Made by a program: the position numbers and the translations under genes
The notes under the pieces: generated by a model
What the model was told of the DNA's origin: nothing
The model's input: the letters and a program-made list of their open reading frames with translations, nothing else
Database searches by the model: none
Source of the DNA: Streptomyces sp. S.PB5
GTDB taxonomy: Bacteria; Actinomycetota; Actinomycetes; Streptomycetales; Streptomycetaceae
Direction: 5' to 3'
Assembly (NCBI RefSeq): GCF_030403745.1
Contig: NZ_JAQMWP010000014.1
Span: 62,001 to 126,000, forward strand
Length of the DNA: 64,000 nucleotides
In this document: one piece after another, positions 46,538 through 55,770 of the stretch
Layout of the letters: every line of letters starts with the position of its first letter
Numbering within the stretch: the first letter of the stretch is position 1

Positions 46538-47813
46538 GGCCCACCGCCCCCTGGCCCTCGTCGAGGTGGAACTCCGTCTCCCGCCAGTCCTCCGGCAGCA
46601 TGTGGTCCAGTACGTCGTCCACGGTCACCGCGCCCAGCAGCGACCCCGAGTCGTCCACGACGGGCGCCGCGACCATGTCGTACGTCGCGAAGAACCCGGC
46701 GACGACCGGCAGCGCCGCGTCCGGGTCCAGCGGCTGGAGGTCGTCGTCGATGATCGCGCTGACCAGGGTGTACGGCGGGTCCCGCAGAAGGCGCTGGAAG
46801 TGGACCGTGCCGAGGTACTTGCCGGTCGGGGTCTCGTCGGGCGGGCGGCAGACGTAGACCTGGGCGGCGAGGGCGGGGGAGAGGTCGGCGTTGCGCACGC
46901 GCGCGAGGGCGTCGGCGACGGTGGCGTCCGGCCGCAGCACGATCGGCTCGGTCGTCATCAGACCGCCGGCGGTGTGCTCCTCGTACGACATCAGGCGCCG
47001 CATGTCGGCCGCGTCGGCGGGCTCCATCAGGCTCAGCAGCCGCTCCTGGTCCTGCTCGGGCAGCTCGGAGAGCAGGTCGGCCGCGTCGTCGGGGTCCATG
47101 GCCTCCAGGACGTCCGCGGCGCGCTCCTCCTTGAGCTTGCCGAGGATCTCGATCTGGTCGTCCTCCGGGAGCTCTTCGAGGACGTCGGCCAGGCGGTCGT
47201 CGTCGAGGGCGGCGGCGACCTCCGCGCGGCGCTTGGGGGAGAGGTGGTGCAGGACGTTCGCGAGGTCGGCGGGGCGCAGCTGCTCGAAGGTGGCGAGGAG
47301 GCTCTCGGCGCCCTGTCCGTGCTCCTCCAGGGAGAAGCCGGTGACCGCGGACCACTCGACGGTCAGCGTCTCGCCCTTGGCCCGCCGGAAGGTGCCGCTC
47401 TTCCCCTTCCGTACGAAGACCCGGTCGATCTCCCAGTCCCGGCGGGCCGGCAGCTGCTGCACGGACACGTCCAGGACGGTGACCTCCTCGCCGGCCTCGG
47501 TGAGCGTCACGCGCCGGTCCAGGAGCTCGCCGAAGACCAGGCGCTCGGTGGGGCGCTGTTCGAAGCGGCGGACGTTGAGGACTCCGGTGGTGATGACCTG
47601 GCCGGACTCGATGCTGGTCACCCGGGTCATGGGCAGGAAGATGCGGCGCCGGGTGGACAGTTCGACGACCAGGCCGAGCACCCGCGGCGGCTTGCGGCCG
47701 ACCCGCAGCATGACGACCACGTCGCGCACGCGCCCCACCTGGTCGCCGTTCGGGTCGAAGACGGCGATGCCGGAGAGGTGCGAGACGAAGATCCTGGGGA
47801 CACCCCCTGCCAT
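46527..47813 (-). CDS. Soluble MgtE_N/CBS-domain protein (no transport domain)
   Basis: A 428-residue protein. It has an N-terminal PRC-barrel-like domain (FDPNGDQVGRVRDVVVML), a second beta domain, an MgtE_N superhelical domain (LANVLHHLSPKRRAEVAAALDDDRLADVLEELPEDDQ), then two CBS domains (MTTEPIVLRPDATVADAL; PVVDDSGSLLGAVTVDDVLDHM). It lacks the five-helix MgtE channel, so it is a sensor without a pore, like M. tuberculosis Rv1232c. It may sense Mg2+ or nucleotides and act on the co-transcribed DUF1003 protein or CorA. The ATG follows AAGGAGG. Confidence 0.9.
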   Translation of the reverse strand: MAGGVPRIFVSHLSGIAVFDPNGDQVGRVRDVVVMLRVGRKPPRVLGLVVELSTRRRIFLPMTRVTSIESGQVITTGVLNVRRFEQRPTERLVFGELLDRRVTLTEAGEEVTVLDVSVQQLPARRDWEIDRVFVRKGKSGTFRRAKGETLTVEWSAVTGFSLEEHGQGAESLLATFEQLRPADLANVLHHLSPKRRAEVAAALDDDRLADVLEELPEDDQIEILGKLKEERAADVLEAMDPDDAADLLSELPEQDQERLLSLMEPADAADMRRLMSYEEHTAGGLMTTEPIVLRPDATVADALARVRNADLSPALAAQVYVCRPPDETPTGKYLGTVHFQRLLRDPPYTLVSAIIDDDLQPLDPDAALPVVAGFFATYDMVAAPVVDDSGSLLGAVTVDDVLDHMLPEDWRETEFHLDEGQGAVGHGS

Positions 47814-48018
47814 CCCTGCGCCTCCTTGTCCCGTTCCTATGAGTTCCCGTTCCTGTGAATTCCTGCGAATTGCCCGCCAGGGTCGGCTTCAGGCTAGCCC
47901 GTCCCGATGCGGTACGCCCTGGTGAGCGGTCCGGACGGACTGGCTCCGCCGGGCCCGCCGGGCGGCGGTACTCTGCGGTACGCCGCTCAAGGACCCCCGT
48001 CGGAAAGGCGCCTCACCC

Positions 48019-48777
48019 GTGACTGCGATTCCCCAGGGCCGCACCCGCCGCATCGGACTGCTGGGCGCGGTCTGCGCCCTGGTCGTGACGGCAACGGGCC
48101 TGACGGGGTGCAGCGACGACCCCGACGAGGGCACCAACGGCGTTGGCAAGCTCCCGGCCGACCAGATCCAGGCGAAGACCAAGGCGGCCGCCGAGTCCGC
48201 CGACACAGTGCGTCTCTCAGGGAACGTGGTCACCAGCGGGCGCACTTACAAACTCGACATGCGTCTCAAGGACGACGGCGCCAGCGGCTCGGTCACGTCC
48301 GAGGGAGCGACCTTCGGGCTGCTGCGCATCGGTGAGCAGCTCTATCTGAAGGCCGACTCGGAGTTCTGGACCCATGAGGACGGCAAGGACTCGGACGACT
48401 CCCACACGGACACGGCCGCCGCCGACAAGCTCGACGGCAAGTACGTGAAGGTGCCGCAGGGCGACCCCTCGTACAAGAAGTTCAGCGGCTTCACCGACAA
48501 GGACGTCCTGCTGTCCGGCCTGCTGACCCTCCACGGCGAACTGTCCACCGACGGCTACCACGAGCAGTCCGGCACCCGCACCATCCGCATCACCGGCGAC
48601 GAGGGCTCCGGCGGCAAGCTGGACGTCTCCCTGGAGGGCGTGGCGTATCCGCTGCGCCTGGAACGCGCGGGCGGCGCGGGCACGCTGACCTTCTCGGGCT
48701 GGGACGCGTCCTTCACGCTGGAGAAGCCCGGCAAGGACGAGACCGTGGACTACGGCAAGCAGCTGCCGACGTCCTGA
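48019..48777 (+). CDS. Secreted lipoprotein, LppX/LprG-like
   Basis: A 252-residue lipoprotein. The signal peptide ends in lipobox LTGC (Cys31), followed by an acidic linker and a beta-rich domain (VRLSGNVVTSGRTYKLDMRLKDDG; LKADSEFWT) resembling LppX_LprAFG folds that carry lipids between membrane and wall. The family assignment is tentative. The GTG start is supported by GGAAAGG and signal-peptide geometry. Its stop touches the stop of the convergent next gene with no space for a terminator. Confidence 0.8.
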   Translation: MTAIPQGRTRRIGLLGAVCALVVTATGLTGCSDDPDEGTNGVGKLPADQIQAKTKAAAESADTVRLSGNVVTSGRTYKLDMRLKDDGASGSVTSEGATFGLLRIGEQLYLKADSEFWTHEDGKDSDDSHTDTAAADKLDGKYVKVPQGDPSYKKFSGFTDKDVLLSGLLTLHGELSTDGYHEQSGTRTIRITGDEGSGGKLDVSLEGVAYPLRLERAGGAGTLTFSGWDASFTLEKPGKDETVDYGKQLPTS

Positions 48778-49290
48778 CTACTTCCGCCCGCGCCGCCTCA
48801 GCAGCAGCTTGGGAAGAGCCGCCGGGATCGGCCGGCGGGTCGTGGCCGCCGTCGGCACGGGGGCCTGCGCAAGTGAGCCGTCGGGCAGCGGCAGCGTCGA
48901 CCCCGTGGGCTCGAGGCGCACCACCCGGCACTCCCGCGCCCAACGCTCCGTCATCGCCTCTCCGTCGGGCGCGTTGAGCCGCTTGCCCTTGAGCTCGGCG
49001 ACGGCCGCGTCCCACGCCTCCGACGCGGGCGTCAGCTCGACGACCTTCGCCGTCCAGGCCACCAGCCGCCCGCCCTTGTCCTTGCTGCGGACGGTGATCT
49101 CGGCACCGCCCCCGTCGGCCAGCCCCGGCAACGGCTGCTCGCCCGGCCCGTCGCCGACCAGACACGCGGCACCCTCGTGCCACACGTGCCACAGCGCCCG
49201 GGCGGGACCCTCGGAACCCTTGACCCAGATCAGGCCGGACTTCTTGGTGGCCTCCTCGACGAGGGCCTGGTCGAGCAGCTCGCTTGTCAT
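48778..49290 (-). CDS. Conserved hypothetical protein
   Basis: A 170-residue protein, soluble, with a beta-rich core (SGLIWVKGSEGPARALWHVWHEGAACLVGDGPGEQPLPGL...) suggestive of a split-barrel (pyridoxamine oxidase-like) fold, although no cofactor motif is clear. The C-terminus is basic (LPKLLLRRRGRK). The ATG at 49290 lies 37 nt after the CorA stop, in the same direction, so it may be co-transcribed with corA. Confidence 0.7.
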   Translation of the reverse strand: MTSELLDQALVEEATKKSGLIWVKGSEGPARALWHVWHEGAACLVGDGPGEQPLPGLADGGGAEITVRSKDKGGRLVAWTAKVVELTPASEAWDAAVAELKGKRLNAPDGEAMTERWARECRVVRLEPTGSTLPLPDGSLAQAPVPTAATTRRPIPAALPKLLLRRRGRK

Positions 49291-49327
49291 GCGCCCAGCC
49301 TAGCGAGGCGTCCTCACCGGGATCGGG

Positions 49328-50446
<1,119 letters not shown>

Positions 50447-50706
50447 GGCAGGCTCCTTCGCGACAGGCAACGAAAAGCCGCTTCAACGGGTGGAACTGCC
50501 CGGAATGGGGACGTCCTGACAAGGGGTATCTCCCGCCCTCAAGGCAGGGGAAGGATGTTTGGCACGTCCACAAAGCGGGGAGCACCGCACCATTGCGGTG
50601 GCGGGTTTCGCTGCTGATACAGATCAAACAGATCAGGCAAAACGAGACGAAGTGCTCTTCCGATGATGAAGACGCGAGCGTGAGAGGCGGCGATCAGCCG
50701 AAGGCA

Positions 50707-50740
50707 GATCAGCTACATCAGTGGATCAGCTACATCAGTG
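50707..50740. repeat. 17-bp perfect tandem repeat in the region upstream of corA
   Basis: Two identical adjacent copies of GATCAGCTACATCAGTG. They lie in the 522-bp gap 50447-50968 between divergent corA and the SUFU gene, which is lower in G+C than its surroundings and has no gene I can support. No Mg2+ riboswitch was recognised there. Confidence 0.75.
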
Positions 50741-50968
50741 GGCGGAAGAGCGAGTGGTACTGCACGGGTGACTTCGATCCATGACAGCCCCACCTCCTCC
50801 GGCCGGTCCCTCGTAAGGGACGATCCATTCCCGCAAGGGAGTCTCACTGGCGTCGGGACTCGATCGCGACGCTTCTGCGTGCTGCCCCGACGACCGGCCA
50901 AGAGTATCAGCCGACTGAAGTGTCAAGGCGCTGCTTTGCCCGGTACTGACGAGTTCTATGCTCGCGGC

Positions 50969-51565
50969 ATGGCTGATGTTCTTCCTCTGGTCGAGGCCCG
51001 GTTGCGCAACGCACTGGGCGAACCGGACGCGCGCGCCGCCGTCACCTTCCTCGGCACGGACCGCATCGAGGTGCTGCGCTTCCAGGAGAAGTCGGGGGAA
51101 GGCGCCATCGCCCGCTATGCCACGCTCGGCATGTCCGCACAGCCCATGGGCGACCCCACCGCGATGCTCGCCGACCCGGTCAAGGGCCCCCGCGCCGAGC
51201 TGGTCCTCTCGGTCCGCGCCGGTCTCGCCGACACCGACAAGGTGCTCCGCCCGCTCGCCGTGCTCGCCGCGTCCCCGCAGGTCGAGGGCGTGATCGTGGC
51301 CCCCGGCGCCTCCCTCGACGTGGGTGAGCCCCTGTGGCCCGGCGCCCCGTTCACCTCCGTCCTGGTCGCCGAACCCGGTGGCCTGATCGAGGACCTGGAG
51401 CTGGACGAGCCCATGGATCCCGTCCACTTCCTGCCCCTGCTCCCCATGACCCCGAACGAGGCCGCCTGGAAGCGCGTCCACGGCGCCCAGGCCCTCCAGG
51501 AACGCTGGCTCGCGAACGGGACGGACCTCAGGGATCCGTCCCGGAGATCCGTCCCGCTGGACTGA
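50969..51565 (+). CDS. Suppressor-of-fused (SUFU) domain protein
   Basis: A 198-residue single-domain protein of the bacterial SUFU family (PF05076): N-terminal IEVLRFQEKSGEGAIARYATLGMS, then PRAELVLSVRAGL and a C-terminal DPVHFLPLLPMTPNEAAWKRVHGAQALQERW. Bacterial members are soluble and often linked to toxin-immunity or stress functions; none is suggested by neighbours here. ATG 50969 fits the alignment, but the ribosome site is weak. It is convergent with the MFS gene, 41 bp apart. Confidence 0.85.
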   Translation: MADVLPLVEARLRNALGEPDARAAVTFLGTDRIEVLRFQEKSGEGAIARYATLGMSAQPMGDPTAMLADPVKGPRAELVLSVRAGLADTDKVLRPLAVLAASPQVEGVIVAPGASLDVGEPLWPGAPFTSVLVAEPGGLIEDLELDEPMDPVHFLPLLPMTPNEAAWKRVHGAQALQERWLANGTDLRDPSRRSVPLD

Positions 51566-51606
51566 GACCGAGGTGACCGATCTCACCAACCGGTGGCGGA
51601 AAAGCA

Positions 51607-52830
51607 TCAGTTGGCGAAGACGGCCACCCCGTCCTCTGTGGCGTGCTTCGACTCGAGCTGTTCCGCTTCCTGAGTGAGCGCGTTCCGCCGTACGACGACC
51701 ACGGCCGCGCCGATGACGGCGGTCGCCGCCGCGACGACGAACGGGATGTGGATGTCGGTCCACTCCTCGATCTTCGGCGCGAACCAGGGCGCGGCGGCGG
51801 CCGCGAACCAGCGCACGAAGTTGTAGCCGGCGCTCGCCACCGGGCGTGGCGCGTCCGAGACGCCGAGGGCGAGCTCGGTGTAGACGGTGTTGTTCACGCC
51901 GATGAAGGCGCCGGACAGGATCGTGCAGACGATCGCCGTGGTGTGGTCGCCGTAACCGAGGACGAGTACGTCGGCGGCGAGCAGGACGAGTGAGCCGCCG
52001 AGCACCTTCAGCGAGCCGAACCGGGCCTGGAGGCGCGGCGCCACGATGACCGAGAACACGGCGAGCAGCACACCCCACGCGAAGAAGACGGCACCCGACT
52101 TGTACGGGGTCATGTCCAGCACGAACGGCGTGAAGGCCAGCACGGTGAAGAACGTGTAGTTGTAGAAGAACGCCGAGGCGGCGGCGGAGGCGAGGCCGCC
52201 GTGGCCGAGGGCCTTGAGGGGGTCGAGGAGCGAGGTCTTCCTCGCCGGCCTGGGCTGCTCCTTCAGGAACACCGTGATGCAGAGGAAGCCGACCGCCATC
52301 AGGAAGGCCGTACCGAAGAACGGGTAGCGCCAGCTCGCGTTCCCGAGCAGCGCGCCCAGCAGGGGGCCGCAGGCCATGCCGAGGCCGAGGGCGGACTCGT
52401 ACAGCAGGATCGCCGCGGCGCTGCCTCCCGCCGCCGCGCCGACGATGACGGCGAGGGCCGTCGAGACGAAGAGGGCGTTGCCGAGGCCCCAGCCGGCGCG
52501 GAAGCCGACGAGTTCGGCGACCGAGTCCGACGTACCGGCCAGACCGGCGAAGACGACCACGAACGCCAGGCCGGCCAGCAGGGTCTTGCGGCCGCCGATG
52601 CGGCTGGAGACGAAGCCGGTGACCAGCATCGCCACGGCGGTGATCAGGAAGTACGAGGTGAAGAGCAGGGAGACCTGGCCGGCCGTGGCGTTGAGGCCCT
52701 GGGCGATGGACGGGAGGATCGGGTCGACCAGTCCGATGCCCATGAAGGCGACGACGGAGGCACCGGCCGTGGCCCAGACCGCCTTGGGCTGTCGCAGGAG
52801 GCTGCCCGCTCCCGCGTCGAAGGCGTCCAT
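51607..52830 (-). CDS. MFS transporter (drug-export type)
   Basis: A 407-residue major-facilitator protein with 12 predicted helices. Motif A lies between helices 2 and 3 (GFVSSRIGGRKTLL), and a long central loop follows helix 6 (FLKEQPRPARKTSLLDPLKALG). The first helix region GIGLVDPILPSIAQGL is typical of YfmO/BmrA-like exporters. The ATG at 52830 follows GGAGAAACC. An AT-rich promoter with a symmetric element lies 35-70 nt upstream. The substrate is unknown. Confidence 0.9.
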   Translation of the reverse strand: MDAFDAGAGSLLRQPKAVWATAGASVVAFMGIGLVDPILPSIAQGLNATAGQVSLLFTSYFLITAVAMLVTGFVSSRIGGRKTLLAGLAFVVVFAGLAGTSDSVAELVGFRAGWGLGNALFVSTALAVIVGAAAGGSAAAILLYESALGLGMACGPLLGALLGNASWRYPFFGTAFLMAVGFLCITVFLKEQPRPARKTSLLDPLKALGHGGLASAAASAFFYNYTFFTVLAFTPFVLDMTPYKSGAVFFAWGVLLAVFSVIVAPRLQARFGSLKVLGGSLVLLAADVLVLGYGDHTTAIVCTILSGAFIGVNNTVYTELALGVSDAPRPVASAGYNFVRWFAAAAAPWFAPKIEEWTDIHIPFVVAAATAVIGAAVVVVRRNALTQEAEQLESKHATEDGVAVFAN

Positions 52831-52871
52831 GGTTTCTCCAATTCCGGCGAGGAGATCGTTGGTGTATGCAC

Positions 52872-52901
52872 ATAGTAAGTTAGGTCGGCTAATTAGTGCA
52901 A
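52872..52901 (-). promoter_or_regulatory. MFS-gene promoter with inverted repeat between -35 and -10
   Basis: On the minus strand, TTGCAC (52901-52896), an 18-bp spacer and TACTAT (52877-52872) lie about 42 nt before the MFS start. Within the spacer a TTAG-GTCGG-CTAA inverted repeat (52880-52892) sits where a MarR/TetR repressor would block polymerase. The A+T content here is far above the genome norm. Confidence 0.55.
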
Positions 52902-52991
52902 CATACATCTGGTTTGTCGAGGTCAAGTGGTTCCGCCCGGACGGGTGATCGTCCTTGACGTGGCGGAGCAGGGGTAGGACCGTGGGGCCCT

Positions 52992-53633
52992 ATGAGGGGC
53001 GAACCCAGTTGCCCGAAGTGTGGTGGCCGGGTCAGGGCTCCCGGACTCTTCGCCGACACCTGGCAGTGCGACGTGCACGGCAGCGTGCATCCACTGCAGC
53101 CGGTGATCCCGCCCAGCGTCGAGGCTCTCGGCGTCGTGGTGCACCGCACGCAGGTACCGGTGTGGATGCCGTGGCCGCTGCCGGTCGGCTGGCTGTTCAC
53201 GGGCGTGGGCTGCGCGGGCGACGACCGCAGCGGAGGCCGCGCGACCGCTGTCGCGTGCTCGGGGCCGGGGCCGCTGGGCGGTATCGGGGAGCTCATCCTG
53301 GTCGCCGAGGAGCTCGGCGTGGGACTCGGCGCGCGGTACGCGGGTATCGAGGGGCCCGACCCGGGGCCGTATCTGAACGTGGAGAAGCCGCCGCAGGCGA
53401 AGGTGCTGGCCGCGGGGCGCCCGACGCCGCTGTGGCATGTCACCGGGGCGCCGGACGACCGCGCGGTGTTCGCCGGTGAGGCGCGTGGGCTGTGGCTGTG
53501 GGCGGTCGTGTGGCCGGAGCAGTCGGGACTGCTGATGTACGACGAGCTGGTGCTGACGGATCTGCGGGACGCGGGCGCGGAGGTGGAGCTCGTGCCGTGC
53601 GGGGCGTTGTCGCCGCGTTTGCTTGCGCCGTAG
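52992..53633 (+). CDS. Zinc-ribbon protein of unknown function (DUF6758-like)
   Basis: A 213-residue protein. The N-terminal CPKCGGRVRAPGLFADTWQCDVHG is a zinc-ribbon-like motif (C-x2-C...C). A Trp/Pro-rich segment follows (VPVWMPWPLPVGWLFTGVGCAGDD), then LYDELVLTDLRDAG-like sequence at the end. It is found in Streptomyces without known function. It is divergent from the MFS exporter and does not look like a DNA-binding regulator of it. The ATG at 52992 has only a weak ribosome site. Confidence 0.75.
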   Translation: MRGEPSCPKCGGRVRAPGLFADTWQCDVHGSVHPLQPVIPPSVEALGVVVHRTQVPVWMPWPLPVGWLFTGVGCAGDDRSGGRATAVACSGPGPLGGIGELILVAEELGVGLGARYAGIEGPDPGPYLNVEKPPQAKVLAAGRPTPLWHVTGAPDDRAVFAGEARGLWLWAVVWPEQSGLLMYDELVLTDLRDAGAEVELVPCGALSPRLLAP

Positions 53634-53849
53634 CGCCTGCCGGAGTGGGGTGGGCGGAGCGCCTGCCGGAGCGGGGGCCGGCGTGCCCGTCGGACCGTGG
53701 GCCGAAGTGTCTGTCGGAGCGCTGGCCGGAGTGACGGAGGCGGGTCCGTGTAAAGGTCGCTCACGGGTTTCAGGTGTGACAGGGGGGCTCGAATATCCGG
53801 TTATCCTTGAGCGTCCCCTTCTGTCTCGTCAGCGTCTGGAGTTCGTGCC

Positions 53850-54707
53850 GTGCGTATCGACCTGCACACCCACTCCACGGCCTCCGACGGGACGGACACG
53901 CCCGCTGAGCTGGTGCGCAATGCCGCCGCTGCCGGGCTCGACGTCGTCGCGCTCACCGATCACGACACCACCCGAGGGCACGCCGAGGCCATCGCCGCGC
54001 TGCCCGCCGGGCTCACGCTCGTGACCGGAGCCGAACTGTCCTGCCGTATCGACGGCATTTCCATGCACATGCTGGCCTACCTCTTCGACCCCGAGGAGCC
54101 GGAGCTGCTCGCCGAGCGGGAGCTCGTGCGGGACGACCGGGTGCCGCGGGCGCGGGGCATGGTCGCGAAGCTTCAGGAACTCGGCGTGGGCATCACCTGG
54201 GAGCAGGTGATGCGGATCGCCGGGGACGGGTCCGTGGGGCGGCCGCATGTTGCCACCGCACTCGTCGAACTCGGGGTCGTGCCGACCGTGAGCGACGCCT
54301 TCACCCAGGACTGGCTGGCCGACGGCGGGCGGGCCCACGTGGAGAAGCACGAGACCGATCCCTTCGAGGCGATCCGGCTGGTCAAGGCCGCGGGCGGGGT
54401 GAGTGTGTTCGCGCACCCGGGGGCCAGCAAGCGGGGGTACACCGTTCCCGAGTCCGCGATCGCCGAGATGGCCGCGGCCGGGCTCGACGGTATCGAGGTC
54501 GACCACATGGACCACGACGCGGAGACCCGGGTGCGGCTGCGCGGTCTCGCCGCCGATCTGGGGCTGCTGGTCACCGGATCCTCGGACTACCACGGCAGCC
54601 GGAAGACCGTCACGCTCGGCGAGTACCGGACCGACCCCGAGGTGTACGGCGAGATCACCCGGCGTGCCACCGGCGCGTTTCCGGTGCCGGGGACCGGCGG
54701 GGCCTGA
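53850..54707 (+). CDS. PHP-domain metal-dependent phosphoesterase
   Basis: A 285-residue polymerase/histidinol-phosphatase fold. Metal-site strings are DLHTHSTASDGT, ALTDHDTTRGH, GAELSC, SVFAHPG and TGSSDYHG, all four PHP motifs. It is related to YciV/RNase AM and nucleoside-bisphosphate phosphatases; the exact substrate is not certain. GTG 53850 places DLHTHS near the N-terminus as expected. The 216-bp gap upstream holds imperfect 26-bp GC repeats (53633-53685) and probably the promoter. Confidence 0.9.
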   Translation: MRIDLHTHSTASDGTDTPAELVRNAAAAGLDVVALTDHDTTRGHAEAIAALPAGLTLVTGAELSCRIDGISMHMLAYLFDPEEPELLAERELVRDDRVPRARGMVAKLQELGVGITWEQVMRIAGDGSVGRPHVATALVELGVVPTVSDAFTQDWLADGGRAHVEKHETDPFEAIRLVKAAGGVSVFAHPGASKRGYTVPESAIAEMAAAGLDGIEVDHMDHDAETRVRLRGLAADLGLLVTGSSDYHGSRKTVTLGEYRTDPEVYGEITRRATGAFPVPGTGGA

Positions 54708-54769
54708 GCATCGTCCTCAAGCCCACCTGACCTCACCCTTTCTTTCTTTTCTTCCTGCAAGGCGCTTCT

Positions 54770-55375
54770 GTGTTCGACGCTGCCGTTTTCGGCTCCCTGT
54801 TCCTGACCCTGTTCGTCATCATGGATCCCCCCGGGATCACCCCGATCTTCCTCGCGCTGACCTCCGGCCGGCCCGCCAAGGTGCAGAAGCGGATGGCCTT
54901 CCAGGCCGTCTGTGTCGCCGGCGGTGTCATCGCCGTGTTCGGGCTGCTCGGGCACCAGATCCTGGACTACCTGCATGTCTCCGTGCCCGCGCTGATGATC
55001 GCGGGCGGGCTGCTGCTCCTGCTGATCGCCCTCGACCTGCTGACCGGCAAGACCGACGAGCCCAAGCAGACCAAGGACGTCAACGTGGCGCTGGTGCCGC
55101 TGGGCATGCCGCTGCTCGCCGGGCCGGGGGCGATCGTGTCGGTCATCCTCGCCGTGCAGAAGGCCGACAGTGTGGCCACGCAGGTGTCGGTGTGGATGGC
55201 GATCCTCGCCATCCATGTCGTGCTGTGGCTGGTGATGCGGTACTCGCTGCTGATCATCCGGGTCATCAAGGACGGCGGTGTGGTCCTGGTGACCCGGCTC
55301 GCGGGCATGATGCTCTCCGCGATCGCCGTGCAGCAGATCATCAACGGCGTCACGCAGGTGATCCAGGGGAGCTGA
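54770..55375 (+). CDS. MarC-family (UPF0056) integral membrane protein
   Basis: A 201-residue protein with six predicted helices, including FGSLFLTLFVIMDPPGITPIFLAL with the conserved DPPG, and ALVPLGMPLLAGPGAIVSVIL with the family LAGPGA motif. MarC proteins are conserved, but the transported substance is unknown; the old link with antibiotic resistance was not confirmed. The GTG start lacks a strong ribosome site. The short gap after the PHP gene holds an unusual polypyrimidine tract (54736-54756). Confidence 0.88.
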   Translation: MFDAAVFGSLFLTLFVIMDPPGITPIFLALTSGRPAKVQKRMAFQAVCVAGGVIAVFGLLGHQILDYLHVSVPALMIAGGLLLLLIALDLLTGKTDEPKQTKDVNVALVPLGMPLLAGPGAIVSVILAVQKADSVATQVSVWMAILAIHVVLWLVMRYSLLIIRVIKDGGVVLVTRLAGMMLSAIAVQQIINGVTQVIQGS

Positions 55376-55390
55376 GCCCCCTTGTCTCCC

Positions 55391-55411
55391 TATCGCCTAT
55401 CGCCTATCGCC
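55391..55411. repeat. Three 7-bp tandem repeats after marC
   Basis: TATCGCC three times in a row, just before the marC terminator. Probably simple-sequence drift. Confidence 0.7.
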
Positions 55412-55419
55412 GGACGCAG

Positions 55420-55457
55420 CGGAGCCCCGTACGACATCGATGTCGTACGGGGCTCCG
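55420..55457. terminator. 38-bp perfect palindrome, bidirectional terminator
   Basis: Positions 55420-55457 are perfectly self-complementary; between convergent marC and the 50-aa gene. Confidence 0.9.
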
Positions 55458-55469
55458 GAGTTGTCTCTG

Positions 55470-55622
55470 TTATGAGGCCGTAGTCTCGGCCGGGCGGATC
55501 CAGAGGCGCTGACCGATCGCGGCGGCCTGCTGAACGATCCGATTGACGGAGGCGGCGTCCACGACGGTGCTGTCCACGGGCGTGCCGTCGACGTCGTCGA
55601 GTCGCATGATTTCGAAGCGCAT
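55470..55622 (-). CDS. 50-residue conserved small protein
   Basis: A short frame below common length cut-offs. It begins MRFEIMRLDDVDGTPVDSTV, continues with VDAASVNRIVQQAAAIGQRL and ends WIRPAETTAS. The ATG at 55622 follows AGGGAGAGG at good distance, codons are strongly G/C-ending, and a terminator follows the stop. The sequence looks like a small soluble alpha/beta protein. I recall close relatives across Streptomyces, but no function. The upstream 150 bp is AT-rich and shared with the divergent NYN gene. Confidence 0.8.
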   Translation of the reverse strand: MRFEIMRLDDVDGTPVDSTVVDAASVNRIVQQAAAIGQRLWIRPAETTAS

Positions 55623-55770
55623 GGCCTCTCCCTTCGTCTGGTCATCCCCCGGAGGGGATTACTGCGTACAGAGGTAGTCAACGGTGGCTGCGTTACAAAC
55701 ATTCCCTACGCTAAAGAAATTTTTCGAACGACTAACTACTGACCGGTAAGCGAGCGGTTGTGTTCGCAGC

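Noticed and set aside
50447-50968. Mg2+ riboswitch or other RNA gene upstream of corA
   Set aside because: No M-box or ykoK-like core, no tRNA-like cloverleaf and no terminator-coupled structure could be recognised by eye.
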